Below are positions 24,571 to 32,672 of a stretch of 34,838 nt of DNA, one piece after another. Position 1 is the first letter of the stretch; every line of letters begins with the position of its first letter. Both the position numbers and the translations under genes were made by a program. Origin of the DNA: Nioella halotolerans. Its GTDB lineage: Bacteria; Pseudomonadota; Alphaproteobacteria; Rhodobacterales; Rhodobacteraceae. The notes under the pieces are model-generated. The model worked only from the letters and a program-made list of their open reading frames with translations. It did no database searches and was not told the origin of the DNA. The stretch is from assembly GCA_003428585.1 (NCBI GenBank), contig QVQC01000003.1, positions 1 through 34,838 of the forward strand, read 5' to 3'.

Positions 24571-25008
24571 TCAGGCCTGCGTGGGCGCCGTGGGGCGCCG
24601 GAAGTGCATCAGGGCGCGGGCGGCGAAGATCCCCGCCACGAGGGCGGCGGTGAACAGGATGACCTCGATCCGGCCGGTTCCGAGCGCCGGCAGCGCACCG
24701 CCCGGGCAGAAGCCGGCGATGCCCCAACCGACGCCGAAGATGGCCGATCCGGTCAGAAGCTTGCCGTCGATGGCGTTGGAGCCCGGTAGCAGGAACTTGC
24801 GGTCGAAGACCGGCATCGGCCGCTTCAGCACGAAACGGTAGCCGATGAAGGTGGTGACAAGGGCGCCGCCCATCACGAAGATGAGGCTCGGGTCCCATGT
24901 GCCGGCGAAATCGAAGAAGTTGATCACCTTGGCCGGGTTGGCCATGCCGGACAGGGAGATCCCGACGCCGAAGACGATCCCGACGAGATAAGCGATGATG
25001 ATGCGCAT
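24571..25008 (-). CDS. YeeE/YedE-family sulfur transporter, PmpB-like half
   Basis: A 145-residue membrane protein with about four membrane segments. GMANPAKVINFFDFAGTWDP and the conserved Cys101 in GFCPGGALPALG are signatures of the DUF6691/YeeE half. With the gene 4 bp upstream it forms a two-part channel thought to pass thiosulfate or sulfane sulfur through a cysteine relay. It is encoded in the sulfide-oxidation operon. Confidence 0.9.
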   Translation of the reverse strand: MRIIIAYLVGIVFGVGISLSGMANPAKVINFFDFAGTWDPSLIFVMGGALVTTFIGYRFVLKRPMPVFDRKFLLPGSNAIDGKLLTGSAIFGVGWGIAGFCPGGALPALGTGRIEVILFTAALVAGIFAARALMHFRRPTAPTQA

Positions 25009-25012
25009 GGGT

Positions 25013-25444
25013 TCAACCTCCGATCACATGGCGAATGACAAAGACGGTGACGGCGGTGAAGACCATGAAGGTCGCCGTCGCGGCGATCGAGCGCGGCGAG
25101 AGACGCGCCATGCCGCAGACCCCGTGGCCCGACGTGCAGCCCGACCCGTAGGTCACGCCAACGCCGACGATGAAGCCACCGATCAGAAGCATCGGGGTTG
25201 AAATCGGCACCTGAACGGCGGGCATTTCGCCCATCAGCGCCAGATACACGACGGGGCCGGTGATCATCCCCGCGAGGATCGCCGCGCGCCACAGCCAGTC
25301 GTCGCGTGAGGCGGGGCTGAAAAAGCCCGCCAAGATGCCGGTCGCACCCATGATGCGCCCCAGCGTCAGCATCAGCAGCACCGAGGCGGTGCCGATCAGC
25401 ACGCCGCCAACGGTGCTGGCAATGGGGGTAAACTCGGTTTCCAT
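25013..25444 (-). CDS. YeeE/YedE-family sulfur transporter, PmpA-like half
   Basis: A 143-residue membrane protein with about four membrane segments and the sulfur-transport signature YGSGCTSGHGVCG (Cys103, Cys110). The ATG at 25444 is preferred over a frame opening at 25501, because AGGAG lies 10 bases before it and the extra residues are not hydrophobic. It is the first gene of the leftward sulfur operon and pairs with the pmpB-like gene just downstream. Confidence 0.9.
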   Translation of the reverse strand: METEFTPIASTVGGVLIGTASVLLMLTLGRIMGATGILAGFFSPASRDDWLWRAAILAGMITGPVVYLALMGEMPAVQVPISTPMLLIGGFIVGVGVTYGSGCTSGHGVCGMARLSPRSIAATATFMVFTAVTVFVIRHVIGG

Positions 25445-25758
25445 ATGTCCTGTTCTCCTGTGTGGTCCCGGCAGCGACTCGCGCAGTCGCCCTCGTTTCA
25501 CGGAACCTGTGGTTGAGGGTCCTGTCCGCTTCGGTCGGGAAGCTTGCAGGATACCTAGCCGCCCGGCCGGCTGTCTTCAGTGACCATGTCACCAAAGCAC
25601 GTTTTGCCGACGCGCGGAAGCATCGGCACCGCGCCGCACCGGTCGGACCCGCCCCGAAACTGCCCGACCGGATACGGCGCGGCCGCCCGATCCTTCACAA
25701 AAGCGCGGCAAATCCCCATCTCTGTCCCGTCCAACACAGCACCAAAGGAGGCCCGACC
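25445..25758. other. Divergent intergenic region between the sulfur operon and the DmdA-like gene
   Basis: No gene is supported. A 13-bp palindrome GTGAC-CAT-GTCAC lies at 25580-25592, 135 bp from the pmpA-like start and 166 bp from the DmdA-like start. Its 5-bp spacing between TGA and TCA is one base short of a Crp/FNR site, so its owner is unclear. The end of the region carries AAAGGAGG (25744-25751), a strong ribosome binding site for the rightward gene. No clear promoter could be placed. Confidence 0.4.
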
Positions 25759-27000
25759 ATGCTACGCGACTCCTCCCGCACCGTCCCGATCAACCTGCGC
25801 CAGAGCGGCGCGCCGCGCGTTGACCTGCTCGTCGGAACCCGGGTCCGAAAATCCCCGTTCTGGCACAAGTCGGTCGAACACGGCGTCCGTGCGGCCACCG
25901 TCTACAATCGCATGTATCACCCCCGCCTCTACTTCTCGCCCGACGAGGGCGGATTGCTGGGCGAGTATGATTACCTCACCCGCCACGTGACCCTGTGGAA
26001 CGTCGCCGTGGAACGCCAGATCCAGATCCGCGGGCCGGACGCCACCGCGTTCATCGACCACCTCGTCACCCGTGCCATGACAGGCCCCAAGGAACTGGCC
26101 CCGGGCAAGGCGCGCTACGTCGTGCTGTGCAACCAGTATGGCGGTATCGTGAACGACCCGGTCCTGTTGCGCATCGCCGAGGATGAATACTGGCTTTCGA
26201 TCTCGGATTCGGATGTCGCGCTCTGGGCGCAGGGGGTGAATGTCGACCGACGCTTCGACGTGACGATCCGCGAACTCGATGTCGCGCCGGTTCAGATCCA
26301 GGGCCCGGACAGCAGCGCGCTCCTGGCCGAGGCCGGAGTCTCCGGCCTGAAGGACCTGAAATTCTTCAACCTGATGGAAACAACGCTCTTCGGCTGCGAC
26401 GTCGTGATCTCCAAGACCGGCTTTTCCGGCGAGGAAGGGTTCGAGATCTACCTGCGCAACGCCACGGCGGATGCCGACAGGCTATGGGATGGCCTTGTCG
26501 CGGCGGGCCAGCCCTATTCCCTGCGCGTCATCGCGCCCAATCACATCAGCCGGCTGGAGGCGGGAATCCTGTCCTACGGGCAAGACATGGATCTGGAGAC
26601 ATCGCCCTACGAGGTCGGGCTCGACTGGCAGGTCGACCTCGACAAGCCGGACTTCATCGGCAAGGCCGCCCTGACCCGCATCGCCCGGGAGGGCGTCAGC
26701 CACAAGCTTGTCGGCCTGCGCTTCGGCGGCCGGCAGATCGACTGGTACAACGCCGATTTCTGGCCCGTCGCCGACGCCGCAACGGGCGCCGATATCGGCT
26801 ACGTGACATCGGCCTTCTATTCCCCCGGACTCGGCACCAACATCGCCCTTGCAAGGCTGCCGGTCGAGAGCGGCACGCCGGGCACCGCCGTTCTGGTGCG
26901 CGAACCGGCCAGCGCCGATCCGCTGCCCGCCGGGGTCTGCCAGACGCCGTTCCAGATGCCGCGACGCGGCCTCAACCGGCCCTCGGACCTGACCGCCTGA
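25759..27000 (+). CDS. DmdA/GcvT-like tetrahydrofolate-dependent methyltransferase
   Basis: A 413-residue aminomethyltransferase-fold protein. The N terminus RVRKSPFWHKSVEHGVRAAT and LTRHVTLWNVAVERQIQIRG resemble the start of DMSP demethylase DmdA. The middle has the GcvT folate-binding region (ELDVAPVQIQGPDS, KTGFSGEEGFEIYL). The C-terminal barrel has LDWQVDLDKPDFIGKAAL and the RLEAGILSYGQDM motif. The strong ribosome binding site AAAGGAGG fixes the ATG at 25759. It may demethylate DMSP, an aromatic methyl ether or another methylated compound with THF as acceptor. At 413 residues it is somewhat longer than the DmdA enzymes I know, so true DmdA activity is not assured. Confidence 0.8.
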   Translation: MLRDSSRTVPINLRQSGAPRVDLLVGTRVRKSPFWHKSVEHGVRAATVYNRMYHPRLYFSPDEGGLLGEYDYLTRHVTLWNVAVERQIQIRGPDATAFIDHLVTRAMTGPKELAPGKARYVVLCNQYGGIVNDPVLLRIAEDEYWLSISDSDVALWAQGVNVDRRFDVTIRELDVAPVQIQGPDSSALLAEAGVSGLKDLKFFNLMETTLFGCDVVISKTGFSGEEGFEIYLRNATADADRLWDGLVAAGQPYSLRVIAPNHISRLEAGILSYGQDMDLETSPYEVGLDWQVDLDKPDFIGKAALTRIAREGVSHKLVGLRFGGRQIDWYNADFWPVADAATGADIGYVTSAFYSPGLGTNIALARLPVESGTPGTAVLVREPASADPLPAGVCQTPFQMPRRGLNRPSDLTA

Positions 27001-27075
27001 CGCCGTTGCGACTGAACGCCGTTGCGCAGCGCGGCGACACACCCGTGAACAGCACATGGCAAATGCGAGGAAAAG

Positions 27076-28086
27076 ATGAGCTTCACGGAAAAGAGGCCGA
27101 TCGAGGCCGGGTTCGCACCGGTCTTCGAGGACAGGATCGTTCCCGAACTCGACCGGCTGGAACGCGAACGCCAGCGGCTTTTGTCACGCGCCAAGCTGCA
27201 CGCGGGCATCCCGCTCGGCATCGCGCTGCTTCTGGCCGGGCTTACCCTTTGGCGTAGCAACGACCTGCAGGGCGGGCTGATCGGGGCCGGGGTGCTGGTG
27301 GTCCTTGGCGGCATCGTGGCCTTTCTCTTGTGGCGGCGGCAGGCGGATCGCTGGGGCGGCGAAGTGGCCCGGTCGGTCATGCCCGTGATCTGTGAATTTC
27401 TCGGCGACCTCGACTATGACCGCGACGCGCGCAAACGCTTCCCGCTGGACCGGGTGCAGGGGCTGGGGGTGATCGGCAGCTTCAACCGCTCGCAGTTGTC
27501 CGACCGGCTGGAAGGGCGGTACCGCGACACGGACTTCGAACTGGTCGAGGCCCGCCTCAAGAAGAGGACCCGGACATCGAACAGTAAGGGTGACAGCGAG
27601 TCGCGCACGCGGACCGTTTTCGATGGCATCCTGTTCCGGATCGGTGTCCCCGAGCCGGTCTCAACGAACATCCTGATCAGCCGCGAACTTGGCAGCATCG
27701 GCAACAAGCTTGGCGAAATGCTGGCATTCGGCACCGGTCGCAGCATGCCCAAGGTCGAATTCGACCACGCCGAATTCGAGGCGGCCTTCGAGGTCTACGC
27801 CGACGATCCGGCCGCCGCGCGCGCGATCATGCCGCCGGCCTTTCTGGACCGCTTGTTGGAAATTGGCCGCGACGAGGGCGGCGACAAGGGTCTGCGCGGT
27901 ATGAAAGCCGGCTTTCAGAGCAAGAATTTCTACCTCGCGCTCGACCGTGACGGGGATTTCCTCGCCATGGGCGCGCTGACACGGCCAGTCGCGGGTATAG
28001 AAGACGACCTGCACGCCGCGTTCGAAGATCTCGCGCTGGTGCGCCGGATCATCGACCGGCTTCACGGCGACGCGCCAAGCGTCTGA
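27076..28086 (+). CDS. DUF3137 membrane protein
   Basis: A 336-residue protein. After a 40-residue cytoplasmic start (FEDRIVPELDRLERERQRLL), two membrane segments lie at about residues 44-58 and 68-86 (GVLVVLGGIVAFLLW). A large soluble domain with the DUF3137 pattern follows (FNRSQLSDRLEGRYRDTDFELVEA, VFDGILFRI, GRSMPKVEFDHAEFEAAFEVYADDP). The family is of unknown function. It is 75 bp after the DmdA-like gene on the same strand and may be co-transcribed, though nothing links their roles. Confidence 0.82.
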   Translation: MSFTEKRPIEAGFAPVFEDRIVPELDRLERERQRLLSRAKLHAGIPLGIALLLAGLTLWRSNDLQGGLIGAGVLVVLGGIVAFLLWRRQADRWGGEVARSVMPVICEFLGDLDYDRDARKRFPLDRVQGLGVIGSFNRSQLSDRLEGRYRDTDFELVEARLKKRTRTSNSKGDSESRTRTVFDGILFRIGVPEPVSTNILISRELGSIGNKLGEMLAFGTGRSMPKVEFDHAEFEAAFEVYADDPAAARAIMPPAFLDRLLEIGRDEGGDKGLRGMKAGFQSKNFYLALDRDGDFLAMGALTRPVAGIEDDLHAAFEDLALVRRIIDRLHGDAPSV

Positions 28087-28420
28087 AGCCCTTGCGCACG
28101 CGAGCGGTCTCCCTCCGCCGGAAATAAAGTGCCCGATAGAGGCATCGCGTCGGGCAGTTGGTCGGCATCCTTGAACGACAGCCGCGCGGTGGCCTGACCG
28201 CTGGATGGCGATCTGCCTTCTGAGCGAGGCGCCTTGTCCCGCCAAATCCGCAGAACACCCGAACGACGCGCTGGCCTCACAAAATCGCCGGCCGGCCTGC
28301 GCGGGTCATGCTGGAAGCATGCCTCTGGGATCACCGATCGCACGGCGCATACGGCACTCTTCGCGCCGGCAGATGGCCAGTGACGGGCTCACCATGCATG
28401 CGCCGCACTTCGCCCGAACG
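28087..28420. other. Intergenic region without a recognisable feature
   Basis: It separates the converging ends of the DUF3137 gene and the Crp/Fnr regulator. Both strands carry open frames, but none has a recognisable protein pattern or a convincing start. No terminator hairpin with a T tract was found. Confidence 0.4.
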
Positions 28421-29086
28421 CTAGGCCGCTTCGGACTGCGCCAGTCTCGCGATACTGGCCTCGTCCAGCAGTTCCACGTTGCCGCGCGATTGCTTGATCC
28501 AGTCGCGGCGCTGGAATTCCGACAACTGGCGCGAGATCACCTCGCGCGCGGTGCCAAGCTCGGCGGCCAGTTGCTGGTGCGTGGCCTTGACCACGCCACC
28601 CTTGCCCAAATCCAGCAGCTTCTGCGCCAGCCGGATATCCATGCGCTGGAAGGCGATATCCTCGATGACATGGAACAGGTCGGTGATGCGCCGCGAATAG
28701 GCAGAAAAGACGAAGGTGCGAAATTCCTTGGATTGCGAGATCAGGTCGTCGAAAACCGTGCGCGGGATCGCGGCGGCGGTGATGTCGGTCTCGGCCACGC
28801 CCTCGGCGCTGTAATCCTCGTAGGCCAGCAGGCAGGCCGTGGTCATCACGCAGCTTTCCCCGGCCTGAACACGGTAAAGCACGATCTCGCGCCCGTTCTC
28901 GGCCAGTTGCTGAACCCTGACCGTGCCATCAAGCAGGAACAGAAGGTTTTCCGGCGCATTGCCGGGGCCGAAGATCACCGTGCCCTTGCGCATCCGGATC
29001 ACCTGCGACCGCGCCGCGAGGATCCCCCGGATCCGCTCCGGCAGGTTGGACAAGCCCTGAAAGCGTGAAATCCAGTCGTCGCTCAT
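28421..29086 (-). CDS. Crp/Fnr-family transcriptional regulator
   Basis: A 221-residue protein. A cyclic-nucleotide-type beta-roll sensor domain (RMRKGTVIFGPGNAPENLLFLLDGTVRV), a dimerisation helix, and a C-terminal helix-turn-helix (THQQLAAELGTAREVISRQL, about residues 169-191) are present. The N-terminal cysteines of oxygen-sensing FNR are absent. The only cysteines are Cys79 and Cys85 (GESCVMTTACLL), in the sensor domain, so redox or persulfide sensing is possible. The ATG at 29086 is chosen for family fit; ATGs at 29107 and 29122 are in frame. It is 3 kb from the sulfur operon and may control it; this is inference. Confidence 0.88.
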   Translation of the reverse strand: MSDDWISRFQGLSNLPERIRGILAARSQVIRMRKGTVIFGPGNAPENLLFLLDGTVRVQQLAENGREIVLYRVQAGESCVMTTACLLAYEDYSAEGVAETDITAAAIPRTVFDDLISQSKEFRTFVFSAYSRRITDLFHVIEDIAFQRMDIRLAQKLLDLGKGGVVKATHQQLAAELGTAREVISRQLSEFQRRDWIKQSRGNVELLDEASIARLAQSEAA

Positions 29087-29230
29087 CGGTTTCGCCACCC
29101 TGTTCATGTGCACCGTCAACACTCCGGCGCCGCATCGCCCGCGTCAAGCCCGCGCCGGCCCGCCCTGCGCTGCATATCGGGACGGGGCGCGGCTTTGGCA
29201 AGCGTCGCCCGGTACCCGTCAGCACAGCCC

Positions 29231-30274
29231 CTACCCCGCGAGGTCCGGCTTGGTGCGCGAAAACCGCGGCGCCGGGGCCGGCTCGGTCACGCCACCGCGA
29301 CGTATGAAGGCATGGCGCGCCTGCGCGTGCGGATGATCCGGCGCCTTCCAAAAGGGCAGCACCGGCGCGAAACAGGCATCCGTTCCCTCCAGCAGGTCAC
29401 ACCACTCGGCCTGGGTCCGCGTGGCGAAACGCGCCGCCAGCTCGGCCCGCAAGTCGGGCCACGCCGCGCGGTCCATGTGCTTGTCCAGCCAATCCCGTGG
29501 CAGCCCCATCTTCTCCACCAGCACCGCCATGAAGCCCGGCTCGATCGCACCGACCGAGACATGCCGCCCGTCGGCGCATTCGTAGCAGCCATAGAAATGC
29601 GCCCCGCCGTCCAGCATGTTGGCGCCGCGCGCCTCCTGCCACCAGCCCGAGGCGCGCAGCGAATGGAAAAAGCTCATCATCAGCGACGCGCCGTCGACCA
29701 TCGCCGCATCGACCACCTGCCCCTGCCCCGACCGCTGCGCCTCCCACAGCGCGGTCATCACCCCGAAGGCCAGAAACATCGCCCCGCCGCCGTAATCCCC
29801 GACAAGGTTCAGCGGCACCGGCGGCGGCGTGCCCGGCGCGCCCATCGGGTGCAGCGCGCCGGCCAGCGCGATGTAATTGAGGTCATGCCCCGCCGCCTGC
29901 GCCAAGGGCCCTTCCTGCCCCCAGCCGGTCATGCGCCCGTAGACCAAGCGCGCATTGACCTGCCAGCAGGCGTCAGGCCCCAGCCCCAGCCGTTCCATCA
30001 CGCCGGGCCGGTTGCCTTCGATCAACGCATCGGCGCCGGCGACGTGATCCAGCACCGCCGCGCGCCCCGCGCGCGACTTCAAGTCAAGTTCCACCCGCGT
30101 CTTGCCGCGCCAGCAGATATCGTGCTCAAGCACGATCGACGGCCCGCCGGGGCGGTCCACCGCGACAACCTCGGCCCCCATGTCGGCCAGCAGCATCCCC
30201 GCGAAGGGACCGGGGCCAAGCCCCACCATTTCCACCACTTTCAGCCCGGCCAGCGGGCCACCGCGTTCGCTCAT
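29231..30274 (-). CDS. Alpha-methylacyl-CoA racemase (CaiB/BaiF family)
   Basis: A 347-residue CoA-transferase family III fold enzyme. The racemase catalytic residues are all visible: His130 and Asp160 ([15 protein letters not shown]) and Glu245 (VGAIEPGF). Each is four positions later than the His126/Asp156/Glu241 set known for the mycobacterial enzyme. This favours racemase over CoA-transferase. It epimerises 2-methylacyl-CoA esters before beta-oxidation. Its start overlaps the stop of the upstream regulator gene by 4 bp. Confidence 0.9.
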   Translation of the reverse strand: MSERGGPLAGLKVVEMVGLGPGPFAGMLLADMGAEVVAVDRPGGPSIVLEHDICWRGKTRVELDLKSRAGRAAVLDHVAGADALIEGNRPGVMERLGLGPDACWQVNARLVYGRMTGWGQEGPLAQAAGHDLNYIALAGALHPMGAPGTPPPVPLNLVGDYGGGAMFLAFGVMTALWEAQRSGQGQVVDAAMVDGASLMMSFFHSLRASGWWQEARGANMLDGGAHFYGCYECADGRHVSVGAIEPGFMAVLVEKMGLPRDWLDKHMDRAAWPDLRAELAARFATRTQAEWCDLLEGTDACFAPVLPFWKAPDHPHAQARHAFIRRGGVTEPAPAPRFSRTKPDLAG

Positions 30275-31194
30275 TCCTCTCCTCCCATCGCCGCCCGGCG
30301 GTCGGCCGAGGGCGCTATCGCGAATTGCCGCAAGTAGGTGCGCGAGAACCCGGCCGAGGAAAAGCCGAAATCGCGCGCGATCTCGCCCATCGGGCGGCGC
30401 CCCAGCCGCACCTCGATGCGCGCCGCCTCCAGCCGCATCTCTCGGTAGACCGGCGCCGGCGTGTCGCCCAGTTCACGCTCGAACAGCCGTTCAAGCTGGC
30501 GCTCCGACAGGCCCAGCGACGCCGCCAGCGCGGCAATGGAGACCGGTCGGAAAAGGTTCGCGCGCATGATCCCCAGCCCCTCGATCACCAGCCGGTGCCG
30601 CGTCGGGTAGCGATCCTCGATCGGGGGCAGTTGCGCGCGCGCCGCCTCCGCCCCGCGCAGCGTGTTGGGCGCCGCGTCCGGCCCCGGGCCCGCGCCGAGC
30701 GCGAGGTCATGGCGCAAGAGCGCCGCCGCCGCCGAGGCCCGCGCGGTGGCGATCTCCTCGCCCCGGACGAAGGGCGCATCGCTGACCGCCGGCACCCGGC
30801 GCAGGCCGGCAAGGGCCTCGGCCGTGACCGGGTTGGCCGACAGGACCGTGCCCTCCGGCAGGCGCAGATGCGCCAGAACCCAGACCCCGCCACCGATCGC
30901 CCAGAGCCGCCCGCCCTGCCGCGCCGCCCGGCGCAACAAGACAAGCGCCGCCTCCAGATCGTCGGTGTCAAGGTCCAGCCCGGACAGTACCACCAGTGTC
31001 TCGCCCGGCCCCATCGGCGGCGCCGCGCCCCCATGCACCACCACGACCCCGCTGTCGGCGGTCACCGGCGTCTCGGTCAGGGACGTGGTGCAAAACGCCA
31101 CCCCAGCCCCGGCCAGCACCGCCGTGGCCGCGCCCAGCGCGGCAAGCTCGAAGCCGGGCAGCAACAGGAACCGAAAGGGCAACGCATCCAACAT
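30271..31194 (-). CDS. GlxA-type AraC-family regulator with a DJ-1/PfpI-like domain
   Basis: A 307-residue protein. The N-terminal about 180 residues form a class I amidotransferase-like (DJ-1/PfpI) domain. The nucleophile elbow reads [10 protein letters not shown], with glycine where catalytic or pseudo-catalytic cysteine is usual (AICTGAF-type). The C-terminal AraC DNA-binding domain has two helix-turn-helix units ([26 protein letters not shown] and [23 protein letters not shown]). It is translated just ahead of the racemase (4-bp ATGA overlap), so the two probably share a metabolic signal. The ligand is unknown. Confidence 0.87.
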   Translation of the reverse strand: MLDALPFRFLLLPGFELAALGAATAVLAGAGVAFCTTSLTETPVTADSGVVVVHGGAAPPMGPGETLVVLSGLDLDTDDLEAALVLLRRAARQGGRLWAIGGGVWVLAHLRLPEGTVLSANPVTAEALAGLRRVPAVSDAPFVRGEEIATARASAAAALLRHDLALGAGPGPDAAPNTLRGAEAARAQLPPIEDRYPTRHRLVIEGLGIMRANLFRPVSIAALAASLGLSERQLERLFERELGDTPAPVYREMRLEAARIEVRLGRRPMGEIARDFGFSSAGFSRTYLRQFAIAPSADRRAAMGGEE

Positions 31195-31307
31195 GCGACG
31201 ATCCTAGCCGCTTTGCCGCGCCGCGCACAGGCAGAACGCAGCGCCCGGGTTGATCCCGGCCTGCCTTGGGTCCATCCTGCGCCAAACACCCCAACCGGAC
31301 CACGCCC

Positions 31308-31544
31308 ATGCAAACCGTCTTCGTGCAGATCAGATGCAAACCCGGCACCACCTATGACGTGGCCTTCAAGATCGTGCTGAAGGAAATCCATGCAGAGCTT
31401 TACTCGATCTCGGGGGAATATGACCTGTTGCTCAAGCTGATAATCCCCGAGGGCGAGGATATCGGCCGCTACATCAACGATCACCTGCTGGACGTGGACG
31501 GGATAGAGCGCACGGTGACCACCCTCACCTTCAAGGCGTTCTGA
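31308..31544 (+). CDS. Stand-alone Lrp/AsnC effector (RAM) domain protein
   Basis: A 78-residue protein that matches only the ligand-binding RAM domain of Lrp/AsnC regulators (TVFVQIRCKPGTTYDVAFKI, ELYSISGEYDLLLKLIIPEGEDIGRYI, VDGIERTVTTLTF), with no DNA-binding domain. Such proteins form oligomers that bind amino acids or similar effectors. The ATG at 31308 is family-consistent; an in-frame start at 31266 adds unrelated residues. It is divergent from the GlxA-type regulator. Confidence 0.88.
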   Translation: MQTVFVQIRCKPGTTYDVAFKIVLKEIHAELYSISGEYDLLLKLIIPEGEDIGRYINDHLLDVDGIERTVTTLTFKAF

Positions 31545-31625
31545 CCGGCCCCCGTTTCGCTTTCCTGTCACACTCGGCTGGCACCGTGCCCGCCAAACGG
31601 AATCGACCAAAGACGACGCGATCAG

Positions 31626-32246
31626 ATGCTTCTTTCCCTAAACGTGGCTCTCACCGGTACGCTGGCCCTTGGCTTCGGGTCCGGCGCGGTGCTCTGTGCC
31701 CTTCTCACCCATGCCCTTCTGACCCCCGGTGTCACCTTCTGGCCCGCCCCGGACAAGAGCGGCTGGCGCCACCACACCGCGCTCGGCCTCTTTCGCATCG
31801 TCTGCGCCGCCATCGTTCTGGCCGCCGCGCTGGAGGTGATCCTTCACGGCGCGGCGTTGATCGACCTTGCCATCGGCCTGCCGATGGTGGCCGCGGCCTA
31901 TGGCGTGACGCTGTGGGGCTATCGCTCGCTCGGGCTGGAAAACACCTATGGCGGGGCCGAGGGGCTGGTGACAGGCGGGCTATATGCCTACACGCGCAAC
32001 CCGCAATACGTCACCTCGGTGCTGGCCGGGGTCGGGCTGGCGATTGCTGCCGCCTCGTGGACGGTGCTGGGGCTGACGGGCATGTTGCTGGCGGTCTACA
32101 CGCTTTTCGCGCTGAACGAGGAACGGTTCCTCGTGCGGGAATACGGCCAGCGTTTCCGCGATTACATGGACGCCACGCCACGCTTCATCGGGCTGCGCTC
32201 CTTCGAACAGGCGCGCGAGGACGTGGAGGAGCGTCTGGCGCGCTGA
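31626..32246 (+). CDS. Isoprenylcysteine carboxyl methyltransferase-family membrane protein
   Basis: A 206-residue protein with about five membrane segments. The C-terminal catalytic region has TYGGAEGLVTGGLYAYTRNPQYV (Arg124-Asn125-Pro126-Gln127-Tyr128) and LNEERFLVREYGQRFRDYM. Both are the SAM-binding signatures of the ICMT/phospholipid methyltransferase (PEMT) superfamily. The bacterial substrate is unknown; lipid or small-molecule methylation is possible. Confidence 0.85.
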   Translation: MLLSLNVALTGTLALGFGSGAVLCALLTHALLTPGVTFWPAPDKSGWRHHTALGLFRIVCAAIVLAAALEVILHGAALIDLAIGLPMVAAAYGVTLWGYRSLGLENTYGGAEGLVTGGLYAYTRNPQYVTSVLAGVGLAIAAASWTVLGLTGMLLAVYTLFALNEERFLVREYGQRFRDYMDATPRFIGLRSFEQAREDVEERLAR

Positions 32247-32442
32247 TCACGCATGACAGGCGGGACGGGTACTGGTGCGGCGATCCGGCGTGAAAGCTAT
32301 GCGCTTCACGTTCGCCGATCCGGCCGACATCCCTTTGGTCTGAACCCGACACAAGTTGCCCGTGCACGGCAGGCGAGAGGTCAAGAGGCGCGTATCCCGA
32401 GTGGATATGTGAGATGGCGTAGGTCAGGCCCAGAACGGACCG
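32247..32442. other. Intergenic region with no supported gene
   Basis: A short repeat of the string CCGATCC (about 32281 and 32317) and a GTGAA/TTCAC hairpin (about 32291-32311) lie after the ICMT-like gene. No T tract follows, so a terminator is not supported. The lower-GC patch begins near 32440. Confidence 0.35.
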
Positions 32443-32643
32443 TCACGACAGAGGGGAATTTTTCATCCATTGTCGAGCCAAAGGCTCATGTTTCGCCACC
32501 AACTGTTCTGCCCAAGACTCGACCTTTTTACGTTCTTCCTCATTGAAAAAGAAGCTGGGTGGGAGGCTGCCGGAAGCACGGAGCAAGTGAAAATTAGCAG
32601 CTCGCCCTAAACAGGCTTGGATCATCAAGAGTGCGAGGGACAC
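32443..32643 (-). CDS. Doubtful small ORF in a lower-GC patch
   Basis: A 66-residue frame starting with GTG at 32643, 30 bp after the manC stop on the same strand. The C-terminal half reads like a real amphipathic helix (FFFNEEERKKVESWAEQLVAKHEPLARQWM). Base composition is visibly lower in GC than the neighbours. The start lacks a good ribosome binding site, and a stop lies shortly upstream in frame. It may be a small protein, or the 3' remnant of a horizontally acquired gene. I do not recognise the family. Confidence 0.3.
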   Translation of the reverse strand: MSLALLMIQACLGRAANFHLLRASGSLPPSFFFNEEERKKVESWAEQLVAKHEPLARQWMKNSPLS

Positions 32644-32672
32644 TTCATAGCTTATCCATGTCCGTCACCTCA

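Noticed and set aside
29108..30337. Open frame of about 409 codons opposite the racemase gene
   Set aside because: The racemase has all catalytic residues; the opposite frame is rich in Arg, Pro, His and Gln as expected of a shadow.
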